From: Rubrivivax sp. | Lineage (GTDB): Bacteria > Pseudomonadota > Gammaproteobacteria > Burkholderiales > Burkholderiaceae_C | Length of the DNA: 64,000 nucleotides | Direction: 5' to 3' | NCBI GenBank assembly: GCA_020248945.1 | Contig: JADCGQ010000004.1 | Span: 248,001-312,000 of the forward strand | In this document: in pieces, positions 27,196 through 35,603 of the stretch | Layout of the letters: the number at the start of each line of letters is the position of its first letter | How positions within the stretch are numbered: the first letter of the stretch is position 1 | Translations under genes and position numbers: made by a program | Notes under the pieces: model-generated | Told to the model about the DNA's origin: nothing | Databases searched by the model: none | Seen by the model: the letters and a program-made list of their open reading frames with translations, nothing else

Positions 27196-27762
27196 TCAGT
27201 AGTCGGCTTGCCAGTCGACGCGGATGCGCCGCTCGGCCTGCTCGACGGCGTCGACATAGGCGTCGACGAAGGGGATCAGGGTCTCTTCGGCCGCAGGATC
27301 CGCCGGCCGAACGCGCAGCACGCAGTGCGGCCCGGTCTCGAGCAGGCCGACCACCTCGCCCAGCGGCTTGGATTCGCGGTCGAGCACGCTCATGCCGATC
27401 AGATCGACCCAGTAGAACTCGCCCTCGTCGGGCGTCGGGAAGCTGGCCCGCGAGACCCAGATGCGGGCGCCCTTCAGGCTCTCGGCGACATCGCGGTCGT
27501 CGAGGTCCTGCACGGTGGCGACGATGCCGTCGCCCTGCTCGCGTGCCAGCGCAATGCGCAGCAGCACCGGATGCGGCAAGCCGCCGGGCCGCGGGGGATC
27601 GGCCGGCGCGAGGTACCAGCGCTTGGTGGAAAACAGGGCCTGCGCATCGGCGGCGAAAGGCATCACCTTCAGGCCGCCCTTCACGCCCCAGGCCCCGAGC
27701 ACGCGGCCGACCTCGACCGCGTCGGCCGGCAGCGCCTCGGGGGGGCCCAGGGCAGCGTGCAC
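27196..27762 (-). CDS. rimM: 16S rRNA processing protein RimM
   Basis: A 188-residue 30S maturation factor that binds S19. The N-terminal domain has [21 protein letters not shown], and the PRC-barrel domain starts near [23 protein letters not shown] and ends [22 protein letters not shown]. The frame begins at a GTG (27762), 20 nt after the rpsP stop, without a good Shine-Dalgarno sequence; translation may depend on coupling to rpsP. Confidence 0.95.
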   Translation of the reverse strand: MHAALGPPEALPADAVEVGRVLGAWGVKGGLKVMPFAADAQALFSTKRWYLAPADPPRPGGLPHPVLLRIALAREQGDGIVATVQDLDDRDVAESLKGARIWVSRASFPTPDEGEFYWVDLIGMSVLDRESKPLGEVVGLLETGPHCVLRVRPADPAAEETLIPFVDAYVDAVEQAERRIRVDWQADY

Positions 27763-27782
27763 GGCCGCGGGAACGGTTGCCG

Positions 27783-28034
27783 TCAGGCGGTGGCCTTGGC
27801 GGCCTGCGCCACCAGGCGCGCCACCGTGGGCGACAGCTGTGCGCCGACGCCCGTCCAGTGCGTCACGCGGTCGATCGCCACGCGCAGCGGCTGCTCGCCA
27901 CCGGCGGCCATCGGGTTGTAGAAACCCAGACGCTCGATGAAGCGGCCGTCGCGGCGCTCGCGCGAGTCAGCAACGACGATGTTGTAGAAAGGGCGCTTCT
28001 TGGCGCCGCCACGGGCCAGTCGAATCACGACCAT
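27783..28034 (-). CDS. rpsP: 30S ribosomal protein S16
   Basis: An 83-residue S16 starting [41 protein letters not shown], essentially textbook. The ATG at 28034 is preceded by GAGGTGATC. A longer open frame upstream is spurious. It heads rpsP-rimM-trmD-rplS, followed by the Nudix gene, and is served by a promoter about 150 nt upstream. Confidence 0.97.
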   Translation of the reverse strand: MVVIRLARGGAKKRPFYNIVVADSRERRDGRFIERLGFYNPMAAGGEQPLRVAIDRVTHWTGVGAQLSPTVARLVAQAAKATA

Positions 28035-28187
28035 GATCACCTCGGATAGGGAAGTTGCAGTGCTTGCAATACGCTCACGATAGCCCGGGCCCGTGGACAC
28101 GGCCGGGCAGGCCATCAGCAGGGGCCGACACCGTAGATACGCCCTGCAGGTTGCGATGAACCCCACGGCCAGCGTCGGAAACCGCGC

Positions 28188-28215
28188 ATTATAGACTGCA
28201 GCATGACCTCGTCGA
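28188..28215 (-). promoter_or_regulatory. Putative sigma-70 promoter of the rpsP operon
   Basis: Reading leftwards, a perfect -10 hexamer TATAAT (28193-28188) is preceded at 16 bp by TCGACG (28215-28210), which matches TTGACA at four of six positions. Transcription would start near 28181 and leave a leader of about 147 nt before rpsP. The -35 lies inside the first codons of the divergent membrane-protein gene at 28203. The leader holds a small CCGTG-TC-CACGG dyad but no recognised riboswitch. Confidence 0.6.
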
Positions 28216-28670
28216 CGCTTCCCGTTTCTGATCCACCCGCGGCGTTCTACCGCAGCAAGACACTCGCCGCCTGGCTGGCGCTGCTCGCCGGCACGCTGGG
28301 CCTGCACCGCATGTACCTGTATGGCCTGGGTGACCGCTGGGCCTGGGTGCACCCGCTGCCCACGGCGATCGGAGTGATCGGCCTGCACCGCCACCTCACG
28401 CTGGGTCAGGACGACACGCTGTCCTGGGCCTTGCTGCCGTTGCTGGGCCTGAGCATCTCGGTGGCGATGTTCACCGCCATCGTCTGGGCCCTGACGCCCG
28501 ACGAGCGCTGGGACGAACGCCACAACCCGGGCCACGCCGGCCGCGGCACGGGATGGGGGCCGGTGCTGGCGGCCATCCTGGCCTTGCTGATCGGCGGCGG
28601 CATCCTCACGGGCACCATCGCTTACGCGGGCCAGCGCTTCTTCGAAGTGCAGTTCTCGACCGCAGCCTGA
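28203..28670 (+). CDS. Small membrane protein with TM2-like N-terminus
   Basis: A 155-residue inner-membrane protein of unknown function. Residues 16-45 read [26 protein letters not shown], resembling a TM2-domain helix pair (short helix, Gly-x-His-Arg-hydrophobic-Tyr). Further hydrophobic stretches are [21 protein letters not shown] and [22 protein letters not shown], about four membrane segments in all. It is transcribed divergently from the rpsP operon, whose -35 lies within it, and meets folK tail to tail with a 10-nt gap. I believe similar proteins sit beside rpsP in other Burkholderiales; the role is unknown. Confidence 0.75.
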   Translation: MTSSTLPVSDPPAAFYRSKTLAAWLALLAGTLGLHRMYLYGLGDRWAWVHPLPTAIGVIGLHRHLTLGQDDTLSWALLPLLGLSISVAMFTAIVWALTPDERWDERHNPGHAGRGTGWGPVLAAILALLIGGGILTGTIAYAGQRFFEVQFSTAA

Positions 28671-28680
28671 GCGGCATGCT

Positions 28681-29163
28681 TCAGGCGAGGCGCACGATGG
28701 TCTGATCGGCTGCGTCGGCGCGCCAGCCCGCCAGTGCGCCCAGTATGGGGTGCGACCAATCCGGCGCCAGTTCAAGCAGCGGTTCCAGCACGAAGGCCCG
28801 AAGGTGGAGCCGTGGATGCGGCAGCACGAGGCTCGGGCTGTTCAGCACGAGATCGCCCACGAACAGCAGGTCGAGATCCAGCGTGCGTGGCGCGTTGCGG
28901 TAAGGGCGCTGGCGCTGATGGCGGGCCTCGATGGCCTGCAGGCCTTCGAGCAAGGCCTGCGGTTTGAGCGTGCTGCGCAACTCGGCCACGGCGTTGATGA
29001 AGTCCGGGCCTTGGGCCTCGACCGGCGCGCTGCGGTACAGCGCCGATCGCGCCACGAGTTCGGTGCCTTCGAGCGCGGCGAGTTCGTCAAGGGCCGCGCG
29101 CACCGTGCCGGCCGCGTCACCCAGGTTGGCGCCGAGACCGACGAAGATGCGCGGCGCCGTCAT
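28681..29163 (-). CDS. folK: 2-amino-4-hydroxy-6-hydroxymethyldihydropteridine pyrophosphokinase
   Basis: A 160-residue cytosolic enzyme that transfers pyrophosphate from ATP to 6-hydroxymethyldihydropterin in folate synthesis. It begins [19 protein letters not shown], has [20 protein letters not shown], and carries the family signature [13 protein letters not shown] followed by [18 protein letters not shown]. The start at 29163 overlaps the pcnB stop by 4 nt (ATGA). It closes the murJ-to-folK run. Confidence 0.96.
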   Translation of the reverse strand: MTAPRIFVGLGANLGDAAGTVRAALDELAALEGTELVARSALYRSAPVEAQGPDFINAVAELRSTLKPQALLEGLQAIEARHQRQRPYRNAPRTLDLDLLFVGDLVLNSPSLVLPHPRLHLRAFVLEPLLELAPDWSHPILGALAGWRADAADQTIVRLA

Positions 29164-30785
29164 TCCAGAGTGGTTGGCGCAGCGCCGCCGTCGGGACGCG
29201 GGCCGCGTCGCCGACGACGCCGGCGCTTGCGCGGCGCGGCAGGGTCGGCGGCCTCGCCATCGGTGGGCGCCTCGCCGGTGTGGTCGTCGTCGGTACCCTC
29301 CCTCTCGTCGCCCGCGGCGGCCGGGGCCCCGGCGGCGCCGCGGCGGGCACGCGGCCCACTGGCAGCGGGCTTCACGTCGGCAAGCAGCGCCTCGCGCTCC
29401 TCTTCGTTGCCCAGGTGGAAGTCTTCCCACCAGTCGGCGAGGTCGCTGCGGGTCTCGCCCGCATCGGCACGCAGGCGCAGGAAGTCGTAGCCGGCGCGGA
29501 ACCGGGCCTGCGCGGCCAGCGAGTGGGCGCCGCTGGGCGTGCGGCGATCGAAGCGCGGCTGCATCAGCCAGATCTCGCGCATGTCGGCGGCCAGCTTGCC
29601 GCGGCCGGAGATGTCGCCGATGCGGGCGTCGAACACCGCGTCCACGGCCTGCTGCAGCGCCGGGAACGGCGCCTCGCCCTGCGCCTTGAGCGCCGTCCAG
29701 CGCTCTTGCACGTCGTGCCACAGCAGGCAGGCGAGCAGGAAACTCGGCGCCACGGGGCGGCCCTCGCCGACGCGACGATCGGTATCCTCGAGCGCCAGCC
29801 GCACAAACGTGGCGCGCGCTGCAGCGGCGCTGCCGCTGCCGCCAAGGGCGGCCTCGAGCACCGGGAAGATCGGCGTGCCGCCACCCACCAGGCCGAAGCG
29901 CTTCATCTGCTCCAGGCTGGCCAGCGCGTGGCCGGTCTGCAGCAGCTTGATCATCTCGTCGAACAGGCGCGAGATCGGCACGTTGGCCAGCAGCGGCACC
30001 ATCGCGCGAACCGGCGCTTCGGTGGCCGTCTCGAGGCCGAAGCCCAGCTTGGCCGCGAACCGCACCACGCGCAGGATGCGCACCGGGTCTTCGCGGTAGC
30101 GCGTCACGGGGTCGCCGATCATGCGCAGCACGCGGGCGCGGGCGTCGGCCAGGCCGCCGTGGTAGTCGACCACCGTCTGCGTGACGGGGTCGAAGTACAT
30201 CGCGTTGATGGTGAAGTCGCGCCGCGCCGCGTCTTCGATCTGCGGGCCCCAGACGTTGTCGCGCAGCACGCGGCCTTCGGCGTCGACGACATGCTGCTTC
30301 TCGCCAGCCTGCGCGATCTGCGACTTGCTCGTGCGCTCGTTGCCCGCCACCTGCTCGGCGGCGGCGGCGTCGAGGTAGGCGCGGAAAGTGCTCACCTCGA
30401 TGGTTTCGTGCTCGCGCCCGCGGCCGAATACCACGTGCACGAGGCGGAAGCGCCGGCCGATGATGAAGGCCCGGCGGAACAGCGCCTTCACCTGCTCGGG
30501 CGTGGCGTCGGTGGCGACGTCGAAGTCCTTCGGGCGCAGGCCCACGAGCAGATCGCGCACGGCGCCGCCCACGACGTAGGCTTCATAGCCGGCGTCCTTG
30601 AGCGTGCGCACCACGCGCACGGCGTTGGCGTCGAGCAGCTTGGGGTCGATGCGGTGCTCGGCAGCCGCGATCTCGGCGCGCGCGCCGAGCGGGATCACCG
30701 GCACCGCGGGCGCCGCGGCGGTGGCGGACGTGGCCGTTGCGGACTCGCCCTGGCCGAACAGTCGTTGAATGAACTTCTTGATCAT
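29160..30785 (-). CDS. pcnB: Poly(A) polymerase I
   Basis: A 541-residue class II nucleotidyltransferase that adds 3' poly(A) tails and speeds RNA decay. The catalytic core has [13 protein letters not shown] and [14 protein letters not shown], then [33 protein letters not shown] and IPLSRL-like [10 protein letters not shown]. The family-specific [11 protein letters not shown] separates it from CCA-adding enzymes. The C-terminal 70 residues are low-complexity: an acidic stretch ([19 protein letters not shown]), then seven or eight consecutive arginines ([16 protein letters not shown]), a likely RNA-binding tail. It overlaps the HAD gene upstream and folK downstream by 4 nt each. Confidence 0.95.
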   Translation of the reverse strand: MIKKFIQRLFGQGESATATSATAAAPAVPVIPLGARAEIAAAEHRIDPKLLDANAVRVVRTLKDAGYEAYVVGGAVRDLLVGLRPKDFDVATDATPEQVKALFRRAFIIGRRFRLVHVVFGRGREHETIEVSTFRAYLDAAAAEQVAGNERTSKSQIAQAGEKQHVVDAEGRVLRDNVWGPQIEDAARRDFTINAMYFDPVTQTVVDYHGGLADARARVLRMIGDPVTRYREDPVRILRVVRFAAKLGFGLETATEAPVRAMVPLLANVPISRLFDEMIKLLQTGHALASLEQMKRFGLVGGGTPIFPVLEAALGGSGSAAAARATFVRLALEDTDRRVGEGRPVAPSFLLACLLWHDVQERWTALKAQGEAPFPALQQAVDAVFDARIGDISGRGKLAADMREIWLMQPRFDRRTPSGAHSLAAQARFRAGYDFLRLRADAGETRSDLADWWEDFHLGNEEEREALLADVKPAASGPRARRGAAGAPAAAGDEREGTDDDHTGEAPTDGEAADPAAPRKRRRRRRRGPRPDGGAAPTTLE

Positions 30786-31462
30786 GTGAACAGATGGATG
30801 ACGGGCCAGCCGCGCTCGGCGGCCGTGCGGGCCAGGCCGGCGCCCGGGTTGGTGGCCACCGGGTGGCTCACGGCCTCCAGCAGGGGCAGGTCGTTCGTGG
30901 AATCGCTGTAGAAGGTGCTGCGCGGTGCTGCCGCGAGTGTGGTGCCCAGGCTGGCGAGCCAGGCCTCGACCCGCACGATCTTGCCCTCGCGGAACGAGGG
31001 CGTGCCGGCGATGCGGCCCGTCACTCGGCCGGCGCCATCACGTTCCAGTTCGGTGGCGATGAGCGTGTCGATGCCGAACAGCGCCGCGATCGGCCGCGTC
31101 ACGAACTCGTTGGTGGCGGTGACCATCGCCAGGCGATCACCGGCCTGGCGGTGGCGCTCCACCACGTCGATGGCCGCCGGGTGCAGCATCGGGCGCACGA
31201 CCTCCTCGACGAAGGCCGCGAGCACGCGCTGCTGCTCGGCTTCGGGGCGGTGGCGCCAGGCGGCGGTGGCGAAGTCGACGTAGGCCGTCATGTCGAGACG
31301 GCCTTCGAGGTAGTCGGCGTAGAAGCGGTCGTTGGCGCGGCGGAAGGCGTCGTCCGAGACCCAGCCGCGCTGGACCAGGAACTCGCCGAAGGCGTGGTCG
31401 CTGTCGCGCGGCAGCAGCGTGCCGTCGAGATCGAACAGCGCCAGTGCGGGCACGGCCGTCAT
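30782..31462 (-). CDS. HAD-superfamily hydrolase, SerB-like (HAD-IB)
   Basis: A 226-residue cytosolic phosphatase. Motif I is ALFDLDGTLL, motif II TATNEFVT, motif III the Lys in FREGKIVRVEAW, and motif IV YSDSTNDLPLLE. The large helical cap after motif I places it in the HAD-IB group with phosphoserine phosphatases and CicA-like proteins. The substrate is not evident; no serine pathway gene is near. The start ATG overlaps the hda stop by 4 nt and its own stop overlaps pcnB by 4 nt. Confidence 0.9.
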   Translation of the reverse strand: MTAVPALALFDLDGTLLPRDSDHAFGEFLVQRGWVSDDAFRRANDRFYADYLEGRLDMTAYVDFATAAWRHRPEAEQQRVLAAFVEEVVRPMLHPAAIDVVERHRQAGDRLAMVTATNEFVTRPIAALFGIDTLIATELERDGAGRVTGRIAGTPSFREGKIVRVEAWLASLGTTLAAAPRSTFYSDSTNDLPLLEAVSHPVATNPGAGLARTAAERGWPVIHLFT

Positions 31463-32142
31463 GCGCCGGTCTCCGGCAGGCCTTCTTCGGCCAGCATCTG
31501 GCGCACCAGCGGCACGGTGACGCGCCGGCCCTTGGCCAGGCCGAAGTCGTCGAGGCGGTCGAGCGTGAGCATCAGATGGCTCAGGTCGCGGGGAAAACGG
31601 GCGAGCAGGAAGTCCATCACGTCGTCGGCCAGGAAGATGCCACGGTGGTCGGCCTCGCGGCGCAGCGCGGCGCGCGTTTCGCTGTCGGCCAGCGGCTCGA
31701 GCGCGAACACGTGGCCCCAGCCCAGGCGGGTGCGCAGATCGTCGCGCAGCGGCAGGTCGACGGGCGGCAGGCGGCCGGCGGCCAGCCACTGCACGCCCTG
31801 GGCCGCGGCCGCTTCGAACAAGGTGAACGCGGCGTGCTGCGCGGCGGGCGAGAGTTCGTCGCAGCGGTCGACGACCACCAGCGCCCAGTGCGGCTGCAGC
31901 ACCCAGGGCTCGGGGTCGGCGGCGTCGAGCCAGGCGGTGCTCAGGCCACCCGCCTGGCAGCGCGCGACCAGTGCCTGCATCAGGTGCGTCTTGCCGCTGG
32001 CAGCCGGGCCCCACAGGTACACCGGCGCCGAGGGCAGCACCAGGGCGGCCAGATGCGTGGCCGCCGCGGCGTTGGCGCCGGGCACGAAGTTGTCGAAGGT
32101 GGGCCGTGACTCGGGGCCGATGGCCAGGGGGATCTGCTTCAT
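31459..32142 (-). CDS. hda: DnaA regulatory inactivator Hda
   Basis: A 227-residue AAA+ protein related to DnaA domain III. MKQIPLAIGPESRPTFDNFVPG carries the N-terminal QIPL motif that binds the DNA sliding clamp. Walker A is GPAASGKTHL and Walker B VVVDRCDEL; sensor 2 lies in RFPRDLSHLMLTLDRLD. Hda with the clamp stimulates ATP hydrolysis on DnaA and prevents over-initiation. The ATG at 32142 is selected because it starts the clamp-binding motif; an ATG 15 nt upstream adds MQVHP. In the operon it lies between SirB1 and the HAD gene. Confidence 0.93.
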   Translation of the reverse strand: MKQIPLAIGPESRPTFDNFVPGANAAAATHLAALVLPSAPVYLWGPAASGKTHLMQALVARCQAGGLSTAWLDAADPEPWVLQPHWALVVVDRCDELSPAAQHAAFTLFEAAAAQGVQWLAAGRLPPVDLPLRDDLRTRLGWGHVFALEPLADSETRAALRREADHRGIFLADDVMDFLLARFPRDLSHLMLTLDRLDDFGLAKGRRVTVPLVRQMLAEEGLPETGA

Positions 32143-32164
32143 GGGATGAACTTGCACGCCGCCT

Positions 32165-33052
32165 TCACTGCGCCGCCTGCCAGGCGGCGAGGTGGCGCGC
32201 CAGCGCCGGGGCGTCGTCGGCGTCGGGGCAATTCGCCAGGTAGAGCGCCAGCGCCGCCGCAGCCTCGCGGCGGGCGCCGATTTCGGCGAGCGCCAGCGCG
32301 TGGTCGCGGCGCTCGGTCCAGGCCTCGGGCAGCACGATCACCAACCGGGCCAGCACCCGCTCCAGGCGCCGCCAGTCGGCATGGGCCCGGTGGATCTCCT
32401 TCAGGTTGCGCAGCATGCGCGCAATGATGTCGCGAGGCGGCGACGCCATGAGGAACAGGCCCAGCGGCCAGTCGTCGTCGCTGCCACCGAGCCCGTTGCC
32501 CGAGCTGTTCTGGATGCCCCGGCGAAACGGCGCCAGGCGCTCCTCGAGCTCTTCGCGCGACAGCGACTGGCCGCTGAACGGGTCGATGATGACCTCGCCG
32601 CGCGTCATCGACACCTTGACGAGAAAGTGGCCCGGGAACGAGACGCCGTGCACCGCCAGGCCGACCTGCTGTCCGATCTCCTGGTAGAGCACCGCCAGCG
32701 AGATGGGGATGCCGCGCCGCGTGGCCAGCACCGCGGGGATCAGGCTGTTGCGGCGGTCGTGGTAGTGGTTGATGTTGCCGCCGAAGCCGAGTTCATTGAA
32801 GAAGAACCGGTTCAGCAGGCGCAGGCGCTGCAGCGGCGGGGCATCGGCCGGCAGCCGGGTGTTCAGCCGCTGCGCCAGTGCGTCGACCTCGGCCAGCACG
32901 CCCTGCACGTCGAGCGAGGGGTCGTCGTCCTGCGCCAGAGACACCGCGGCCTCGAGCAGCGGAAAGCTCTCGTCGCTGGCCACCAGGGAGGCAAAGTACG
33001 CCAGCGGGGTGACGTCGTGATGCAAGGACGCGGACATGGCAGGGTGGGTCAT
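32165..33052 (-). CDS. SirB1 family protein (transglutaminase-like and TPR regions)
   Basis: A 295-residue protein. The first two thirds match the SirB1/transglutaminase-like family: LLNRFFFNELGFGGNINHYHDRRNSLIPAVLATRRGIPISLAVLY and GVSFPGHFLVKV, with a possible His and Asp of the degenerate active site (IIDPFSGQ). The last third is helical and TPR-like (LERVLARLVIVLPEAWTERRDHALALAEIGARREAAAAL). Its biochemical role is not known to me; it often neighbours prfA/hemK or murJ-type genes. The ATG at 33052 is the first after murJ; an ATG at 33037 is also possible. Confidence 0.88.
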   Translation of the reverse strand: MTHPAMSASLHHDVTPLAYFASLVASDESFPLLEAAVSLAQDDDPSLDVQGVLAEVDALAQRLNTRLPADAPPLQRLRLLNRFFFNELGFGGNINHYHDRRNSLIPAVLATRRGIPISLAVLYQEIGQQVGLAVHGVSFPGHFLVKVSMTRGEVIIDPFSGQSLSREELEERLAPFRRGIQNSSGNGLGGSDDDWPLGLFLMASPPRDIIARMLRNLKEIHRAHADWRRLERVLARLVIVLPEAWTERRDHALALAEIGARREAAAALALYLANCPDADDAPALARHLAAWQAAQ

Positions 33053-33063
33053 GCCAGTGTAGG

Positions 33064-34620
33064 TCAGGCCCGGCGCAGGAAGTCGCGCGGGCGCATGCCC
33101 ACCAGCATCAGCACGGCGCCGTACAGCACCGCGACACCGCCCAGCACCAGCGCCACCGTGCCGGCCCGCAGCGCCCACTGGGACTGCAGGCCGATCCAGT
33201 CGAAGGCGCCGGCCGCCCAGGCCAGCACGCCCCCCAGCGCCAGATTGGCGGCCAGCACCTGCAGCGCAAACCGCCCCCAGCCCGGCTGCGGCTCGAAGGC
33301 GCCGCGGCGCAGCAGGCCGGCCAGCAGCAGACCGGCGTTGACCCAGGCGCCCAGGCCGATCGACAGCGCGAGGCCGGCGTGGCCGAGCCAGGGCACCAGC
33401 ACCAGGTTGAGCAACTGCGTGGCCACCAGCACGCCGATGGCGATCTTCACCGGCGTGCGGATGTCCTGGCGCGCATAGAACGCCGGCGCCAGCACCTTGA
33501 TGGCGACGATGCCGAGCAGGCCCACGCCGTAACCCTGCAGCGCCCGCACCGTCATGGCCACGTCGTCGGCCTCGAAGCGGCCGTAATGGAACAGCACCGC
33601 CACCAGGGCCTGCGGAAACAGCAGCAGCGCCAGCGCGCAGGGCACGGCCAGCAGCACCACCAGGCGCAGGCCCCAGTCGAGCATGGCCGAAAACGAGGCG
33701 CGGTCGTCACGCGCCTGCGCCGCCGAGAGCTGCGGCAGCAGCACCACGCCCAGCGCCACGCCCAGCAGCGCCGTCGGGAACTCCATCAGCCGGTCGGCGT
33801 AGGTCAGCCACGAGACGGCGCCCACCGCCACGTGCGACGCGATCTGCGTGTTGATGAGCAGGGAAATCTGCGCCACCGACACCCCCAGCAGCGCCGGCGC
33901 CATCTGCCGCAGCACCCGGCCCACGCCCGGGTGGTGCCAGGCCGCGGCAATGCCCGCGGGCGCCAGCGCCAGCCGCGGCAGCATGCCGATGCGCGCCAAC
34001 GCCACCAGCATGGCCGCCAGCTGCAGCACGCCGCCGACGATGACACCGCCGGCCAGCGCGTAGATGGGCTCGATGCCCTGGCGCTCAAGCCAAGGCGAGC
34101 CCCACCAGGTGGCGGCGATGACGCTCAGGTTCAGCAGCACCGGCGTGGCCGCCGGCACGGCAAAGCGCCGCCAGGTGTTCAGCACGCCGGCACCCAGCGC
34201 CACCAGCGACATGAAGCCGATGTAGGGGAACATCCAGCGCGTCATCACCACGGCGGCGTCGAAACGCTCCAGGCCCGAGCCCATCAGCCAAACCAGCACC
34301 GGCGCGGCGATCACGCCCAGCGCGCAGGTGACGAGCAGCACCCAGGCCAGCACGGTGCCGACGGCGTCGACCAGGTCACGCGTGACGGCGTCGCCGTCGC
34401 GCTCCCGCGTGGCGGCCAGCAAGGGCACGAAGGCCTGCGAAAACGCCCCCTCGGCGAACAGCCGCCGGAACAGATTGGGGATGCGGAACGCCACGTTGAA
34501 GGCGTCGGTCAGCGCCCCGGCGCCGAAGTGGGCCGCGATGAGCTGGTCGCGCACGAGACCCGTCACCCGCGACAGCAGCGTCAGCAGAGAAACGGTGGAA
34601 GCGGCTCGGAGTAGGTTCAC
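33064..34620 (-). CDS. murJ: Lipid II flippase MurJ
   Basis: A 518-residue MOP-superfamily membrane protein with about fourteen helices, translocating lipid II to the periplasmic face for peptidoglycan synthesis. It begins [29 protein letters not shown] and includes [28 protein letters not shown], the hallmark N-terminal sequence. The start is GTG at 34620. A TATACT -10 on this strand ends at 34645, so the leader would be only about 18 nt. It heads the run murJ-SirB1-hda-HAD-pcnB-folK and diverges from rpsT. Confidence 0.96.
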   Translation of the reverse strand: MNLLRAASTVSLLTLLSRVTGLVRDQLIAAHFGAGALTDAFNVAFRIPNLFRRLFAEGAFSQAFVPLLAATRERDGDAVTRDLVDAVGTVLAWVLLVTCALGVIAAPVLVWLMGSGLERFDAAVVMTRWMFPYIGFMSLVALGAGVLNTWRRFAVPAATPVLLNLSVIAATWWGSPWLERQGIEPIYALAGGVIVGGVLQLAAMLVALARIGMLPRLALAPAGIAAAWHHPGVGRVLRQMAPALLGVSVAQISLLINTQIASHVAVGAVSWLTYADRLMEFPTALLGVALGVVLLPQLSAAQARDDRASFSAMLDWGLRLVVLLAVPCALALLLFPQALVAVLFHYGRFEADDVAMTVRALQGYGVGLLGIVAIKVLAPAFYARQDIRTPVKIAIGVLVATQLLNLVLVPWLGHAGLALSIGLGAWVNAGLLLAGLLRRGAFEPQPGWGRFALQVLAANLALGGVLAWAAGAFDWIGLQSQWALRAGTVALVLGGVAVLYGAVLMLVGMRPRDFLRRA

Positions 34621-34640
34621 CAGGGCGTGCGGTTCAAGCG

Positions 34641-34702
34641 GCGGAGTATAGAAGCGCGCCCGCCCTCACTGGACGGCTTCGCCAGGGCACGCTATACTCC
34701 GC
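34641..34702. promoter_or_regulatory. Divergent murJ/rpsT promoter region with 10-bp inverted repeat
   Basis: GCGGAGTATA (34641-34650) and TATACTCCGC (34693-34702) are a perfect inverted repeat separated by 42 bp. Each arm contains a TATACT -10 element facing outwards: the left arm on the - strand for murJ, the right arm on the + strand for rpsT. The identical sequence after each -10 (CCGC discriminator) suggests the two promoters share start-region control, for example growth-rate or ppGpp response. That regulatory reading is inference. Confidence 0.55.
34670..34698 (+). promoter_or_regulatory. Sigma-70 promoter of rpsT
   Basis: The -35 TGGACG (34670-34675) is followed after exactly 17 bp by the -10 TATACT (34693-34698), five of six matches to TATAAT. 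Transcription would begin near 34705, giving a leader of about 30 nt before the rpsT ATG, with a GC-rich discriminator (CCGCGG) as expected for ribosomal protein genes. Confidence 0.75.
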
Positions 34703-34736
34703 GGCTTTTGCACTTCGGCAACCAACCAACCCGTTC

Positions 34737-35039
34737 ATGGCCACCTCGTCCAAAGCCAAGAAGAAGACCGTTCGCATCGCCTCGGGCCGCAAGCGCGTGC
34801 GCCAAGACGTGAAGATCAATGCCGCGAACACGTCGCTGCGCTCGCATTTCCGCACCGTGGTCAAGAACGTGCAGAAGGCCGTTCTCGGCGGCGACAAGGC
34901 CAAGGCCGGCGAGACCTTCAAGCTCGCGCAGAGCGTCATCGACTCGGTGGCCGACAAGGGCGTGTTCCACAAGAACAAGGCCGCTCGCCTGAAGAGCCGC
35001 CTGTCGGCCAAGGTCAAGGCACTGGCGCTGGCCGCCTGA
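34737..35039 (+). CDS. rpsT: 30S ribosomal protein S20
   Basis: A 100-residue lysine-rich three-helix protein that binds 16S rRNA. It begins [40 protein letters not shown], with [25 protein letters not shown] near the end, the S20 pattern; it is slightly longer than the E. coli form. It stands alone between a strong promoter and an intrinsic terminator, so it is a monocistronic unit. Confidence 0.97.
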   Translation: MATSSKAKKKTVRIASGRKRVRQDVKINAANTSLRSHFRTVVKNVQKAVLGGDKAKAGETFKLAQSVIDSVADKGVFHKNKAARLKSRLSAKVKALALAA

Positions 35040-35061
35040 CACGGCACGCAAGCTCCAACGC

Positions 35062-35086
35062 AAAGGGCCCCTCGAGGGCCCTTTTT
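35062..35086 (+). terminator. Intrinsic terminator of rpsT
   Basis: A perfect 9-bp stem AAAGGGCCC / GGGCCCTTT with loop CTCGA is followed by a short T-run (CTTTTTG) 23 nt after the rpsT stop. Because the A-rich side mirrors the T-run, it may also end transcription of the DUF3579 gene coming from the right. Confidence 0.88.
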
Positions 35087-35134
35087 GCTGCCCGTCACTG
35101 AGCCGGGCCGGAGCCGGGGCAGAGCCGCAGCGTG

Positions 35135-35446
35135 TCAACCCCCCTCGGCCACGACCTCGCTGACACGCAGTTGGTTGTCGCGCGCGAAGTTCATGACGAA
35201 CTCCCAGGCCATCGGCTCGATGTCCTTCAGCGCTTCGCTGACCCTCACGCACTTCACGCCGTCCACGACCTGCGGCACGCAGTACGGCGAGTAACCGATG
35301 TAGGCGCCGATGCCCCCGCTGCCGCCACCGGGGCGGAAACTGCTCATCGCGCCGGCCAGGCGCTCGGCCCAGTCGCTGGGACGAAACGTCCGGCCTTCGA
35401 GCGTGAGGCCGTGGATGTGGAATTGACGGGGCTTGAAGACAGTCAT
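35135..35446 (-). CDS. DUF3579 family protein
   Basis: A 103-residue small cytosolic protein without signal or membrane segment. It contains FHIHGLTLEGRTFRPSDWAERLAGAMSSF, GAYIGYSPYCVPQVVDGVKCVRV and EPMAWEFVMNFARDNQL, which I recognise as the DUF3579 pattern conserved in betaproteobacteria. Function unknown. It commonly lies between rpsT/murJ and argD/argF in Burkholderiales, as here. ATG start at 35446, 157 nt from the divergent argD. Confidence 0.85.
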   Translation of the reverse strand: MTVFKPRQFHIHGLTLEGRTFRPSDWAERLAGAMSSFRPGGGSGGIGAYIGYSPYCVPQVVDGVKCVRVSEALKDIEPMAWEFVMNFARDNQLRVSEVVAEGG

Positions 35447-35603
35447 CGCTGGCCGACCGGCCGTTCACGCCGTCGGTGGCAGGCCTCGATTGTGCCTTGC
35501 CTGTTGCGATGCAACATCGGCATCGCGCGTGCGCAGTGCACCGGAGTGGGACGCCTAGAATCCGCCCTCCCCTGCCCCTGCATCCACCCTGGAGCGCCAC
35601 GCG

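Noticed and set aside
34641..34702. Insertion-element ends suggested by the perfect 10-bp inverted repeat
   Set aside because: Only 62 bp apart with no transposase or target duplication; the arms coincide with -10 elements.
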